Positions 22,394 through 33,772 of a DNA stretch of 64,000 nucleotides are shown one piece after another (the stretch's first letter is position 1; each line of letters starts with the position of its first letter). Location: positions 6,799,501 through 6,863,500 of the forward strand of contig CM070617.1 in NCBI GenBank assembly GCA_036346255.1. The letters are read 5' to 3'. The notes beneath the pieces are model-generated. The model made no database searches. It had not been told where the DNA came from and saw only the letters and a program-made list of their open reading frames with translations. A program made the translations under genes and the position numbers. Origin of the DNA: Ampelocalamus luodianensis. Its lineage: Eukaryota > Streptophyta > Magnoliopsida > Poales > Poaceae.

Positions 22394-25226
22394 TTTTTAA
22401 AAGGCGAGGCAGGAGAGCTGCCCACACTGCATTAAAGAAGGGAGAGAAAAATACAAAAAATCCACAATACAGAACCAGGTTCAGGAAGCCGAACCCATAC
22501 AAACGAAAATCAAACTAAACCACCCCTAGCGCAAGCTGGATCCTCCGAGCCGCCTTCAGCCCTTTTCAGACCCGGTTTGAGGGCCTCTTAGAAGTTATTC
22601 CCCACGTACCGAAGGCCCTTCCTGGGCGCCAGTCCGATACCCCGCAAGACTCTAGTTTGATGAGGCGCTAGTCAAGAAGATGTCAAAAGTTCGGTCGGTA
22701 AGTAGGATCCTAACTTGCTCGCCCCGCTTAAAATCCAAGCACGGGCTTCTTCTTTGATTATTGCTACCAACACGTTAACCTCATTCCTTTGGTGCTAAAA
22801 AATTCTCCTATTTCTTTCTTTCCAAAGTTGCCACATTATCAATATGATTAAAGAGCTTTGGCCCTTCCTGCTCAAATTCGCTTCTCTTTGCGATCTTTCC
22901 AACCACCAATGGAGCACCGACTCGTCAACATCCTCTTGTGCCAGAAACGCTGCATTGAGCCCAAATTGCGATGGCATTCCAAACCCTTTTCGCGTAAGCG
23001 CAATTTAGGAGCAAGTGTCGTGCCGTTTCTGGGGTGTTTGTACAGAGAGGGCACCAAAAGTCATTTTGCATGTGCCTTATTGTTAGAATGTCCGCTGTTG
23101 GGATCCTTTCCTGAATGGCTAGCCATGCAAAGATTTTACATTTTTGTGGTGCCGAAGCATCCCAAAAGAGGTTAACATAAGGTTTCTCTATTGATCCCAA
23201 GAACTGTGCCTGATATGCTGATTTAGCCGTATAAGTTCCTGACGCGGTCCATCTCCAAGTGATATCATCCGGTGTTTCCGGTGTGAGTGTGACCTGCGCC
23301 ACTTTGATGTACAAACGTATGAAGTCGAGGATATGTAGCGCTGTGATCTTACGTCTCAAATCAGCAATCCAAGTATTTCCTTGAAGCGCCTCCTTGACCG
23401 TCCTACTCTTCCTGGTCGAAATAAGATACAAGTTCGGGGCCTCCTCCTTGAGGGGTGTGCGGCCCATCCAGGCATCCTTCCAAAAGCTCGCCTTGTCCCC
23501 ATTTCCCAGTGCGATTTTTGTTGACACCCGGAAAAGTTCATGGTCCTTTTCATCCGTTGGGAGTTTCATCCCGTGCCACGCTTTGCGGTTCCTTCGGTGA
23601 TACGAGCCAACGCAGCGAAGTGCTCGGCCAAAGAATGCCAGATGTAGAACACCAAGGCCACCCCATTTTTTCGGGCGACACACCGTATTCCAGTTTACCC
23701 AGCAGCTTCCTCCTCCTGTGTGTAGATCGTTTCCGCTCCAAAACCACGCCCTGCGACGCTTATCAATTTGTTTTCGCGTCCAAGCTGGGAGGTCTGCCAG
23801 TGTCATGTGGTAAATGGGAATAGAGGTGAGGACCGCATTGAGCACCGTGAGTCTACCAGCTCTGGATAGCATTTTCTTTTTGTAGCCTGCAAGTCTTGCT
23901 CCCATTTTATCTAGAAGCGGCTGAAAATGCACTTTCCTAAATTTGCCCAAAGATAGCGGTAGACCTAAATAAGTGCAAGGTAAATGTCTCCTGGCAGCTG
24001 GAAATTCCTGAAGGATGAAATCTAAATCGAGATGTTGACAATGTATTGGAATTACTGCACTTTTGCTTAGGTTAATCTTTAATCCAGTTACCTCTCCGAA
24101 GATGGTCAAGAGCTCTTTTAGAGTATCCACGTCTTCTTTGATTGGCGCCAGGAAGATCATTGCATCATCTGCGTACATGGAGAGTCTTGCCTTGACTGTC
24201 CGTCCGCTCAGCGGAGAGAGCCAGCCCTCCCTTGTTGCTGCATTCAGCATGTGCTGTAGCACATCAATCGCGATGATGAATAAAAAAGGCGACAACGAGT
24301 CCCCCTGCCGTACACCGCACTGATGCCAAATTCTTGGGCCTCTGCTCCCATTCAAAATGATTGAAGAATTGGACGTGCCTAATAAAATTGATATCCACTC
24401 TCTCCATCTTGGTCCGAATCCATAATGATGAAGAGTGTGGAGCAAGTAGGGCCAAGAAACTGAGTCGAAAGCCTTAGAGATATCCAATTTGATCATGAGG
24501 GTGGACGTCCTGGAGCGATGGTAGCTACGAGCCAGGTTCTGCACGTAGAGGAAGTTGTCCTGTATACAGCGCGATCGAATGAAGGCGCTTTGGCTCATAG
24601 AGATCAGTTGATCCAAATGCCTAGATAACCTTAAGGAGAGCACCTTTGAAATTAATTTGGCCATACTATGAATCAAACTGATTGGTCTGAACTCCGACAC
24701 GTCAGTAGGTTGTTCCTTTTTGGGGAGCAAGACTATGTCCGCCGAGTTGATTTTTGCGAAGTGCGTTCTGTTCAAATTGTAGAATTTTGTGAAAACCGCC
24801 AATATGTCCTGCCGAATTATGTCCCAAGTTTCCTTATAGAATGCTCCGCTGAATCCATCTGGCCCCGGGGCCTTGTCCCTTGGCATTTTTTGTATTGCAA
24901 GGACAATTTCCTCTTCCAGAAAAGGTTGTTCCAACTGGCTCAACGCGTTAGAATGGCTATACCCTGGCCTGATGTGATCCCAATCAAAGACACTAGTTGC
25001 CTGGCGTGCCGTACCAATGACACGTGAGAAGTGTTGAAAAAGCACATTCTCCTTCTCTGCCTGGAGAACGTAGGTACCAGTGGTATCTGTAAGGATACAA
25101 ATAAAGTTTTTCCTCTTTCGTGAGGTTGCTTTGGCATGAAAGTATTTTGTGTTTGCGTCTCCCAGTTTGAGCCACAAAATCCTGGATCGCTGCCTCCAAG
25201 CCAAATGCTGAATTGCCGCTAAACCT
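22394..25226 (-). mobile_element. 5'-truncated L1-type LINE
   Basis: It is inserted in the Copia RNase H region in antisense. The target-site duplication is TGGTGTGATTATCTT (22379-22393) against TGGTGTGATAATCTT (25227-25241), 14 of 15 matching. The 3' end on the minus strand closes with a short A-run (complement of 22394-22400). Only the second half of ORF2 is present, so it is 5'-truncated, as expected from target-primed reverse transcription. Confidence 0.88.
22795..25204 (-). pseudogene. LINE ORF2: reverse transcriptase and zf-RVT
   Basis: A 759-aa open frame (25204-22925) starts inside the protein, just after the endonuclease. It has KYFHAKATSRKRKNFI, DKAPGPDGFSGAFYK (RT fingers), PISLIHSMAKLISKVLSLRL, QSAFIRSRCIQDNFLY, KLDISKAFDSVSW, GVRQGDSLSPFLF and the catalytic MYADDAMIF (near 24155). 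The C-terminal zinc-binding zf-RVT follows with CPLCTNTPETARHLLLNC. A frameshift near 22925-22977 moves the conserved end (LIIMWQLWKERNRRIF-like) to another frame ending at 22795. It has no intact 5' half and is non-functional as a unit. Confidence 0.93.
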
Positions 25227-25470
25227 TGGTGTGATAATCTTGGAGCTACCTACTTGTCTGCAAATCCAATCTTCCACGCTCGAACGAAGCATATAGAGAT
25301 AGTTTTTCATTTTGTTCGGGAGAGAGTAGAACACAGAATGCTGGACATTCGGTTCATATCATCCCAGGATCAGATTGCATGTATCTTCACTAAACCATTG
25401 GCCAATCAAGCATTTACTTTGCTAAAGCACAATCTCAATCTCAGTGAACTGGTTTTGGATTGAGGGATGT

Positions 25471-25698
25471 TGTTGAAAGTAATCGGTTTATATAGTTGGA
25501 GATAACGTATACTTAGTTTAGATACTCAGTTATATCTATCTGTAATTCTGACTTCGTTAATCTGAAGATTTGGGTTGTTGCTGGATAACTGTAGCACGTC
25601 TGGCAACCTTCCGACTGTGTATAAATACAAAACTCGACATCCCTGTTGGGTGTGCAAAACAAATGTTCTTTCCAATCTATTAGCATTAGGTGTTTTCA
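25471..25698 (+). repeat. 3' LTR of the Copia element
   Basis: It matches 14420-14649 along its whole length with scattered substitutions and a few indels (for example TTTAGATACTCAG against TTTAGATATTTAG). It ends TTAGGTGTTTTCA. Confidence 0.85.
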
Positions 25699-25700
25699 CG

Positions 25701-28700
25701 CTCTCGTGCGTCTCGGTCGCCGACTGGCGGCGAAAGTTGGCATGACATGACCAGCAGGAGTGTCTGTTAGCTGTATATATCTCGAATGACGTGGGACACT
25801 GTGGAATCAATGTTTTAACCAGGGGCAGAGCACATTGCGATTGCACGCGCGTACCACGACCAAACTTTTCTTCGCCAGGCTACCTCGCATCCTCGTATTG
25901 TTTTCTTCGATAACATTAACATATATATATATATACACCCATTGGACAAATCCAATGCGCCAATGTCGTCGTTACAAATAATCAATCAGCTGCTCGATCG
26001 TCTCTGTCCAATCGAAGCTACCTACTCTACTCCCAGTTACTACCACTACCAGTAGTATGTTGTTGATTTGGTTAACAAGGAAACTAAGGAGAAGAATATT
26101 TATCTATCTCGTGGGTTGTGGCGAGATCTGCAGGAGGGTGGACGCGATGCGTGGCGTGGCATGTTGGGGTGCGCTGGAACGAGGGCCTCGCGCGCCGCAG
26201 AAAAATAATGGGGCGTCCAGGCTGGACGGGGTGGATCGATCTGAATGGCAGCTGCATGCATGCGCGCCCAGCTCAGATGCCAGGCTAGGGCACAGGGAAG
26301 AGGGACTTTTTTATGCCCATCACCATCAGCCAGATCTTGGAAGTTGGAACTGGCCCAGCCTCCTCTACAAGTCTAGATCCCAATCGACCCATCCAACGTG
26401 TCAAATTATACTAGCACTGTTTTTGTTAGTGTTTTTTTTTACGAAACCTGATTTTGCGGACAAAAGATTAAAGGACTTTCACCCTTTATGAACTATAAAT
26501 ATGAGAATCCTCGTACAAGTGATATACAAATGAATAAAAATACTGACTATCCTCTATACACTTGTGTTAATTGTGCCTTTTTGGTGTTTCATGTGATTAT
26601 TCTGGTGTGATTGATCTACGTACGTTCTACCTGCCCAAGAGGCCCAACGAGAACGGCAGCTTTGAAGTCGATCCTCCAAACGCTGGCCTGAAATTGATCA
26701 GCAAACGCAGAGCTTGGTATCTTAAAAGAGAGTCCATCTATAGCAACTGTAGGGGCCCGTAACTATACTGTGATAGACGAAAAGGAATTGTGAGAAAGAT
26801 AGGGCCCACTTAGGCCCATAAATGCACAAGCAAGGCTCCAAGTTGTTCCGAAACCACACCACATTCTCATCATTTTAAGAGACTCTACAGGTTATATTTC
26901 TTGGCCCATTAATTAGCAGGTTTCAGAGATTTTACATGTGATCTTGTTGGACTGTACATCGGGTTTTGGGAGTTGTTGATGCGACTTTTTTCCTGGAGTA
27001 TACGTATTGTAGGTAATCGCTTTGAAAAACTAGACGTACTCTGGGGGCAAAAGTATTTTCATTGTTCATACATTTGCATACGAATCTCTCATGAAACAGG
27101 AGGTTCGATCAGGAGTCCATGGTGGAGCGAACAGCCCGTTCTTGTCGGAATGTTTTCACATGCTGGTATTTAGCACCAGTCGCCTCAGGGCCTACAAAGA
27201 AACAAAAAAAAAGTTTATTCTACCGTAAACGTCGGTGTCCAATTCTAAAATACTCACTCTAGGTGTGAAAGAGAAAAGAAAGCGACTGAAGCCTGAACTT
27301 TGATGTGCAGCAGAGACAAGCACTTCATCGGGGAGCACGCCGTGCCCTGTCCCTGCCGCCTCCAGCTGCTGTGCCCCGTACGCTCTGCAGAGAGATGGAG
27401 TTTTTGCGGACACCGCTTGCCGGCCGCAGCCAGGATCGTGGTAATCGCAACTCCGGCCGTCTCAACCACTCTGCCGCGCGGCCCAGACTCGGATACTCCG
27501 TAGCATTTTTCACCGCGCTCCCGCCGTGTTACGCTACAATATCCACACGCCGCTGGCTCCCACGTCGCCGGCACGGCTGCTCTGACTGACTCCTCCCCAG
27601 CCGCAGCAGAAAACCGCAGAAACAGACCGGAAATAACGAGAAAATTGAGGTGAGGAAAGAATCAGCGAACGCCGTCGGCGGATCGAAATCCACCGCGCCG
27701 CGCCCGGTGTGGCTTCCGTTGGTACGTCGCAGTTCTGCTCGCTCACGTCGCCCTCTCCAAATGGTAGCCACTGCTGCCGCCTTGTGAACGAGTTGAAGAG
27801 CCATTCATCAAAGCACCCGTTATTCCTTGTATACACACTACTACACTAGTGTGCGTACGTATATATGCTGTCGCTTGTCGCGCACCAGACGAACTGACGA
27901 AGAAATAATGGAATCAAAGTTGAGCCGGACAGAATTCACACATGCGGCTGAATTCAAGCCATAGGTTGCGTATCTCGCTGCATGTGCGGGTACCGAGGTA
28001 CGTGGTCCATAGTTGTACTGGTACAAGCGAGCGGCATGCACAGTTACAGTTGCACCGTTTCACCGGCCAGTGGGAGCACCGGAGCATGCATGCAGATGCA
28101 CCGACTGGAATGGGGACGGGTCAATTGGCCCCTACATATCATTCGCAAAAAACGGCTTTGGTATGTCAGTTAGACAGTGAGTGAATACTCTAGCGAAAAA
28201 ATCGTGCGTCTTTTGTTGTTGACGTTCGGAACCATTTCATGTGTTTGACGCTATGGTCGAAAATTCAGTCTCTCTGCCCATGCCCACGCATGCTAGCCAT
28301 TACGTACTGCGTGCGTATCAGATCAGATCAGATCAGATCAGATCATTTGAGCCTAGCTAGTGGCCGCTTGATTAGGAACAACGGATGGCACGAGTATAGA
28401 TCAGGGATGTACGCACATCATACTAAGAACTCGTTTAAAACACTACAGCTCACTTGAGCCTAGCTAGTATGCACATCATACTGGTACAGACCAGGGATTG
28501 AAATCCTTTTCTTTTCCAAGCATGAGTAGTATCCAAGTCATTGAACAGCCTGCCGTACTCTACTCACCAATTCAATATTACAAACGGAATATTTTTATTT
28601 AAGCAGCAGCGTAATGCCACAGTTGCGAAGACAAATCATATAGATGGTCCAATACTTTTCTCGGGGGAAAAACACAAAGGCATCGAGCTTAGATCCGCAC

Positions 28701-28890
28701 ACTCTGCTGTACCGCAGATAACCACTTTTTAAACAACAATTTCAGTCCGCATGACCTGTCCTCGGCAGCAGCACTCTAGCATCGATGCAGATCACTGTGC
28801 AGACGATCTGTATAGAAAATACTGTGGTGAAATACTATTTTGATTGTAATGTAGCGATCAATCTCATCCGTTCGTGTTCGATCTAACGGC
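25701..28890. other. Intergenic region, no gene seen
   Basis: No exon-like frame is supported. A TA run lies at 25919-25935. Bases 27260-27800 are GC-rich with overlapping frames on both strands and no recognisable domain. The phrase GAGCCTAGCTAGT occurs twice (near 28347 and 28454), and so does GCACATCATACT, marking a small local duplication. Parts could be promoter or MITE sequence that I cannot assign. Confidence 0.4.
28317..28345. repeat. (GATCA)n microsatellite
   Basis: Nearly six perfect copies of the 5-mer GATCA. The array is also dense in GATC (dam-type) sites, without known significance in plants. Confidence 0.95.
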
Positions 28891-28921
28891 TAATGGGACT
28901 TAAGGCAGAGGGCACTGTGCC

Positions 28922-28952
28922 CCTCTGTCGTTGCTAGTTGCAACGACAGAGG
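28922..28952. repeat. 13-bp perfect hairpin near the MULE left end
   Basis: CCTCTGTCGTTGC (28922-28934), a 5-base loop and GCAACGACAGAGG (28940-28952) form a perfect stem. A third related copy, AGCAACGACAAAGGATCC, follows at 28968. It marks the subterminal zone of the element. Confidence 0.8.
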
Positions 28953-28998
28953 ATCCCAATCCGTACTAGCAACGACAAAGGATCCAAATTCAGAATTT

Positions 28999-29004
<6 letters not shown>

Positions 29005-29036
<32 letters not shown>
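29005..29036. repeat. (AT)n microsatellite
   Basis: An uninterrupted AT dinucleotide run of about 16 units inside the left end of the MULE. Confidence 0.95.
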
Positions 29037-29040
<4 letters not shown>

Positions 29041-29929
29041 TTAAAAGATAATTTAAAAACAATTTTCTTACAAAATAGGTCACTATCGCCGTTTGGAACA
29101 GTGCGAAGAGGTTCTTGTAGCCAATTGAACTGGCGACATGACAATTTCGCCAGTTTAATTGGCGATAGAGATACTGTTGCCAATTGGAATGACGGTAGGG
29201 TCCTATATTTTTTTATTTATGTGTAGAGAGTTCAGCTTAAATATTTAGTGTGTTTCACGAAGTTTTTTTTTATAATACCTTGAAGTATCCACGTAGTTCG
29301 AAATCCGAAATGGGAGAAGATAGCGAAATGTAAAGTAGAGAATGCGAGATCGGCGGCGCAATAACACAAATAACCCCCTTTGGAGCGAAATAAAAAAAAT
29401 TAGGTTTAGAGTTGCCATGCGCGTTGTTGTCCCGATTGTATTGTTCGTGGAACCGATTCCTTCGGAAAAAGATTACGTAATATTTATAGTCAAAATATTT
29501 GGGAAAATATATTTAAGTTTGAAAGACTTCATAATTTAATTGCGAAATACATGATGAGCTGGGTTTAGTTACGTACATTAGAAATGTCAATATACACGAA
29601 TCAACAAATCAAAATATACCTATGATACATGTGCGCCTTTTTGGAATCCGAAAAAATGTTGATTGAAACGAAATTGATTAGTCCTAGCGGCCCATCGGTC
29701 CTTTCCCCTTGCGTCTGGACTGCCTGCGGCGGTGGCCAATCTCGAAGTCAGCCATGTTCTGTGAGATGGATTAGACGATTGAATGATGTTAGGATAGCGC
29801 AACGTAGGGTCAAATTAACAATCAAGATGCAAACTGAATATAACTTACCTCTTCGATCCGGACTACACCCGTTCAACGGGGAGCTCTAGGACGGTCGACT
29901 GTCTCACTAGCAGGAGCCTTCCCTTTGTG

Positions 29930-30500
29930 TGTTGTACGCTCGGTCTGGTCGTACTCAGCTTTCTGTTCAGGGTCCTCTACCACCACCTTGCTTTCTTGAG
30001 TTTCTTCGGTGCCTTTTTAGTAGGGTCAGGTATGTAAGGTTTGAAGGTCTCGGTTCGCATCGCATAGTTCAACATGTACTTCTCCTCGATGAACATTTTA
30101 TCGTACATGTTCTGACCGTCGATCCATTTGAAGAAGTTGCAACAAATCTTCGGCTGCCATTATGCGCGTAAAGTGGTTAGGGATTTGTGGAATGGAATAT
30201 AAGATGTGAAAAATGTATGTGTGCGCATGATTCGCTTACGAGGACATTTCTGCACGTGTAATATGCCCGGGCGACCGTCATCGGGTTCTTAGCCGGTTCT
30301 TCGTATACACATTGTGGGTATGGAAACTCTGGTGGTACTAACATATCCTTCGTAGAATAATATGGGTAGGGTTTAGCCTTCTTGGCAAGCCACTTCCACT
30401 TCCGCAACATCTTTGCATAGAAGTTTCCCGACGAGTCCGAAATCTCCTTACTCTCAGTTATGTGAACCAAGCTTTGGTGAAGTGTTGGATTTAGTGGTGT
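29930..30500 (-). pseudogene. GRF-zinc-finger-like segment of the MULE cargo
   Basis: The minus-strand frame reads KWKWLAKKAKPYPYYSTKDM, PEFPYPQCVYEEPAKN, MTVARAYYTCRNV, then after an intron-like gap QPKICCNFFKWIDGQNMYDK. The pattern C-x(n)-PA...ARAYYTC...CNFFKWIDG resembles the GRF-type zinc finger found at the ends of several plant TE proteins, although the first Cys pair is incomplete. It lies downstream of the PMD part in the same orientation and could be the C-terminal exons of the same protein. I infer decay, because no continuous frame joins them. Confidence 0.5.
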
Positions 30501-30554
30501 AGTCTTCTTCTCCAGCTTTTTTTTTTCCTCCGGATCTCTTCTCCCTCCTTTTAT

Positions 30555-30955
30555 AATGAGTCTTTTCGGTGTGAAAAAGTTGTGTGGTGGAGTGTGGTAT
30601 TTTCGGTTTGCAAAGGTATTGTTGTAGTGTGTTATCGTCTCGATCTGCAAAAATGGTAGTTTGTGGCATGTCGTGGTGCGTTCTTTTCGATCTGAAAAGG
30701 TGGTGTGACAGAGTGTGACCTTTTTTATCTAAAAAGGTAATGTCGTAGTGTGTTGTCAACTCAGTTTGTAAAAGTGGTAGCGTGCGGCGTGACAGGGTGC
30801 AATCTTTTCGGTCTAAAAAGGGGGTGTGGTGGAGTGCGGTCTTTTCGATGTGGGAAGGTAGCATCGAAAAGTGTTGTCATCTCAGTCTGCAAAAGAGGCA
30901 GTCTATGGCATGACCCGATACAGTCTTTAAGGTCAGAAAAGATGAGGTGTCGCGA
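30555..30955. repeat. Degenerate ~40-bp minisatellite, coding-compatible
   Basis: About ten units of 37-43 bp start TCTTTTCGGTCTGAAAAGG and end GTGGTGGAGTGTGG or a variant. On the minus strand the array stays open and yields a His/Thr/Lys-rich peptide repeat (units like PFLDRKDCTL, FLDKKGHTLSHHLFRSKR). It lies between the PMD and zinc-finger-like parts of the MULE cargo. Confidence 0.7.
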
Positions 30956-31249
30956 TGCTGACTCCCTCACATAGTTACCTCTAGACACAAGAACAAATAG
31001 TATCGAAAAGCGAGACTAACATAATGTAAGTTGTACAAAAATTTATATTTACATGATATAACTGATATTTACAAGAACAAATATCTACTCGTGGGCCCTC
31101 TTGGGGCTTACCCCTACGTGTGGCTCCTGGCCTCGTCTGCGGAAATTGCGGGCATTGGTACGAGTAAGTAAAAGGCCCAAGTGGCTGAGGCACCCTACCC
31201 ATGCGAGTAACCTGAGGGGGTGACGCGACAGGGTGCTGTGTCAGCTGAC

Positions 31250-33700
31250 TCTCTTTGGGGGCACACCGTGCTACTTTGAAGCTCCCACAGAGACCTGGCT
31301 GCTCTCGACGTGCGAAGGCCCACTGCCACCCTGGTCAAAATCGAAGTCACCGAAGCGTGACTCCTCATGTGACACCATCTCCTCGTCCCAAAGGGGTGTA
31401 CGAGTTGTGTAACAGTACGTTATGCATGTAAACATGACGAAAATGATGAAATAGTACGTTGTGAATGCAAGCAAGAGAGACATACCTAGTCGCATGAAGG
31501 TAGTGGACTGCTCTGCGTCCTGCCCCGTGTACGAGTGGAACTCAGGACCTGTCAGAGAAAATTGTCGTTAGTAACTAGTGAAGTTGGAAATAAACAACCA
31601 AACGTGAGTGTTTCATGCTGACCCATGAACTGTGCTGGGTACTCCTAGCACAATGTCACGAGGACCCGCCCGCCACGTCCGGGTGAGGAGTTGTGGGGCA
31701 TGACGCACGGTGGCTCACCCCCATCCACGCATAGGTGGGTCCACCCAGCTCCCTCGCCCAACAGCAAGACACAATCTGGATCCTTCGTCTCGTCTTCTCG
31801 ACGAACTAGTCCGTGACTGCTCTGTTCTCACGTGCCATCATGCTGAAGCGCTCCTCGAGCATCATACGGCGCACGAACGTCACCAACTCATACATCTCCC
31901 ATTATAGATCGACCTGTACACATAATTAACAAGTTACAAATAAAAAAAATTGCGAAGCAAAAAAGAAGTATGGACCGTTCAATACGCACCACACGTGATG
32001 GAATGTAAAGTTCGATTGGGTGGGGTACGTGTCGAATGTCGCAGCCTCGTGTCGTGGCGGGTTGTCCAAGACCCTGACACAGGGAACCCTCGTTCAATTG
32101 GAGTACCACTCGATGTACCCCTCATACGTCCTGGGGTCATAGGGAGCATCCTCCTGGACGACGTCCTCTAAGGCGCGGAGCCAACCCTTTGCCCAAGGGA
32201 ACATCTTGTTCGCCTAGGAAGTCATAGCAGGTAATCCCTTCCTAGTGTACCTGTGGAAGGCAAAGTGATTGTTTCGTGGGTGCGTAAGGCAAATGATACG
32301 ACAGAAGTAAAACATGAACTTACTGCAAGTGGTACTCCTCCACAAAGACATCATGCACTAAGCTCCTCCGCGTTTACCAGTATGCGTGGTCTCGCATGCA
32401 CATGCTCTGCATGCCTCGGGGTGCGCGCGCGTACACCCTATCGGGAGTGTACGGTGTCCAGATGATGCGGTCATCCTTCAATTGATCGAACATCGCAACG
32501 TGGTCTGCATGCGTAGTGATCGGAGTGAAAGTGACCTGTGGGATAGAACAACGAAAACTTAGCACAAAAAATTGAATTACGTTATGAAAAATAATAAATG
32601 TTCAGAAAAGTTACCCGTCAGCGACACCACACCACACCCTTGGTTGGTCGGTCCACGCCATCATCGTTGGCGTACATGGCGATGGTGTAGGATCCCAGGT
32701 CCAGTTGTGATCGTATGATCTAGAAATGCTTGAAGGACCACAGCTGAAGAAGTAGCGGGCATCTGGAGAGTACGGAGCTGTTCTGAACTCGGTGGGACAC
32801 GTTGCAAGGGAACGGTACATCACACATAGCACCACCAGGCCCCAGGCGTAGGGCTGGATCGCCTCTACCTCCTAGTCTGCCAGCACGCGTGAGTACCGGA
32901 TCATGTGCTTATCGATGCTGTCGCCATGGGTCCCAAGAAATATCACCCACTCGAACAACCACAACAATTAGACCTCGAAGTGCCTCCTCACTGTGTACTC
33001 GGGTGCGTCCTCTGCCATACGCTGTGGTTGCAAGAAGACAGATCTACGTCACTAAGTTGTACAAAGCAATTGAAGCGAAAGGATAAGAGTTACAAAAACT
33101 TATGTAGAACTAGCATATCCAATTCAACGACGGCCCGTGGGTGCTGCTGAACTCCCTATAGCCGATATTAGGCGACAGCACCCCCGGGAACCTCGTGATG
33201 TACTATGTGCGCCACGTGGCCAGGACATCGTGCGTCGCCTGGGGGAAGCCTGCGTAGAGCAACCCGGTCAGGAAGGTCACGTCTTGAAACGTCGGCACCA
33301 TCTCCCCGCATGGTAGGTGGAATGTGTGCATCTCCAACGTCCACCGATCAACCAGTGCCGTCAGGAGGCACCGGCCGTGCGAAAAGCGCCTCGATGTACG
33401 ACCACCGCCTAAGCGGTTATCATCATCCTCCCTCGTGCGTCAAAAGTATTAAGGACAAACGTGAGTCCACTCAAAGTAATCATACTGCAATTGAGTACAC
33501 GAAGGTCACAATTACACGTACCTCGGAACCCAACATGGCTCCACCCTCCATGCCCTTACGGGTGTGCGCAGCCGAAATGCGCCAAGCTCAATCGCTGCCT
33601 CACCCTCTTGGGGGAGGATGGTACTGAGGCGGCTACGATGATGCGCGTCAATGGCTGGGTCAAGCAACTAGTATGGCCACTACACAGCGTCTCTTGGGTC
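31250..33700 (-). pseudogene. Plant mobile domain (PMD) protein, decayed
   Basis: In order along the minus strand: CLLTALVDRWTLEMHTFHLP then CGEMVPTFQDV (33360-33270; the PMD signature LVDRW.PETHTFHLPCGE.T.TLQDV), a stretch of RRHFEV-stop-LLWLFEWVIFL (33000-32930), HGDSIDKHMIRYSRVLAD, AIQPYAWGLVVLCVMYRSL (32865-32800; the YSWGSAVLA..YR.L motif), an LLLQLWSF-like segment in a shifted frame (about 32750), and RIIWTPYTPDRV (about 32450). Many stops and frameshifts show it is dead. PMD proteins occur both as host genes (MAIN/MAIL1) and as TE cargo; here it lies inside MULE ends, so it is element-borne. Confidence 0.72.
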
Positions 33701-33772
33701 TACTATACCTGAAAATTCAGTGCATACATTGTAAATACTACGAAACATATACAAAAAGTAATAAGAAGTGAC

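Larger units (their letters stand above)
22041..25463 (+). pseudogene. Copia RNase H, split by the LINE
   Basis: Left of the LINE (22041-22393) the frames read HWSAAKHILRYLK, FSDADWASC and VSCSSTEAKYKALA-like sequence with stops. Right of it (25242-25463) the frame reads LGATYLSANPIFHARTKHIE, then VFHFVRERV...DQIACIFTKPLA and stop. Joining at the duplicated 15-bp site gives the expected ELIIFQDYGVIILGATYLSA order. The polypurine region TTGAGGGATG precedes the 3' LTR. Confidence 0.85.
14420..25700 (+). mobile_element. Degenerate Copia retrotransposon carrying two insertions
   Basis: The LTRs are 14420-14649 and 25471-25698 (start TGTTGAAAGTAAT, end TTAGGTGTTTTCA). A primer-binding site complementary to initiator Met tRNA, TGGTATCAGAGCCC, starts at 14652. 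The order gag, integrase, reverse transcriptase, RNase H identifies Copia. CTCTC occurs before 14420 and again at 25701, a likely target duplication if the right terminus includes two extra bases (CACG). The LTRs have diverged visibly by substitutions and small indels, and the coding region has several stops and frameshifts, so it is old and dead. It contains LTR-like element B (14938-19043) and a LINE (22394-25226). Confidence 0.88.

Noticed and set aside
22925..25204. The LINE RT frame as an intact host or group II intron RT
   Set aside because: YADD, zf-RVT and target duplications identify an L1-type LINE; the 5' half is missing and the 3' end is frameshifted.
30555..30955. Spaced repeats resembling a CRISPR array
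   Set aside because: The units are degenerate along their full length and show no conserved repeat/unique spacer division.
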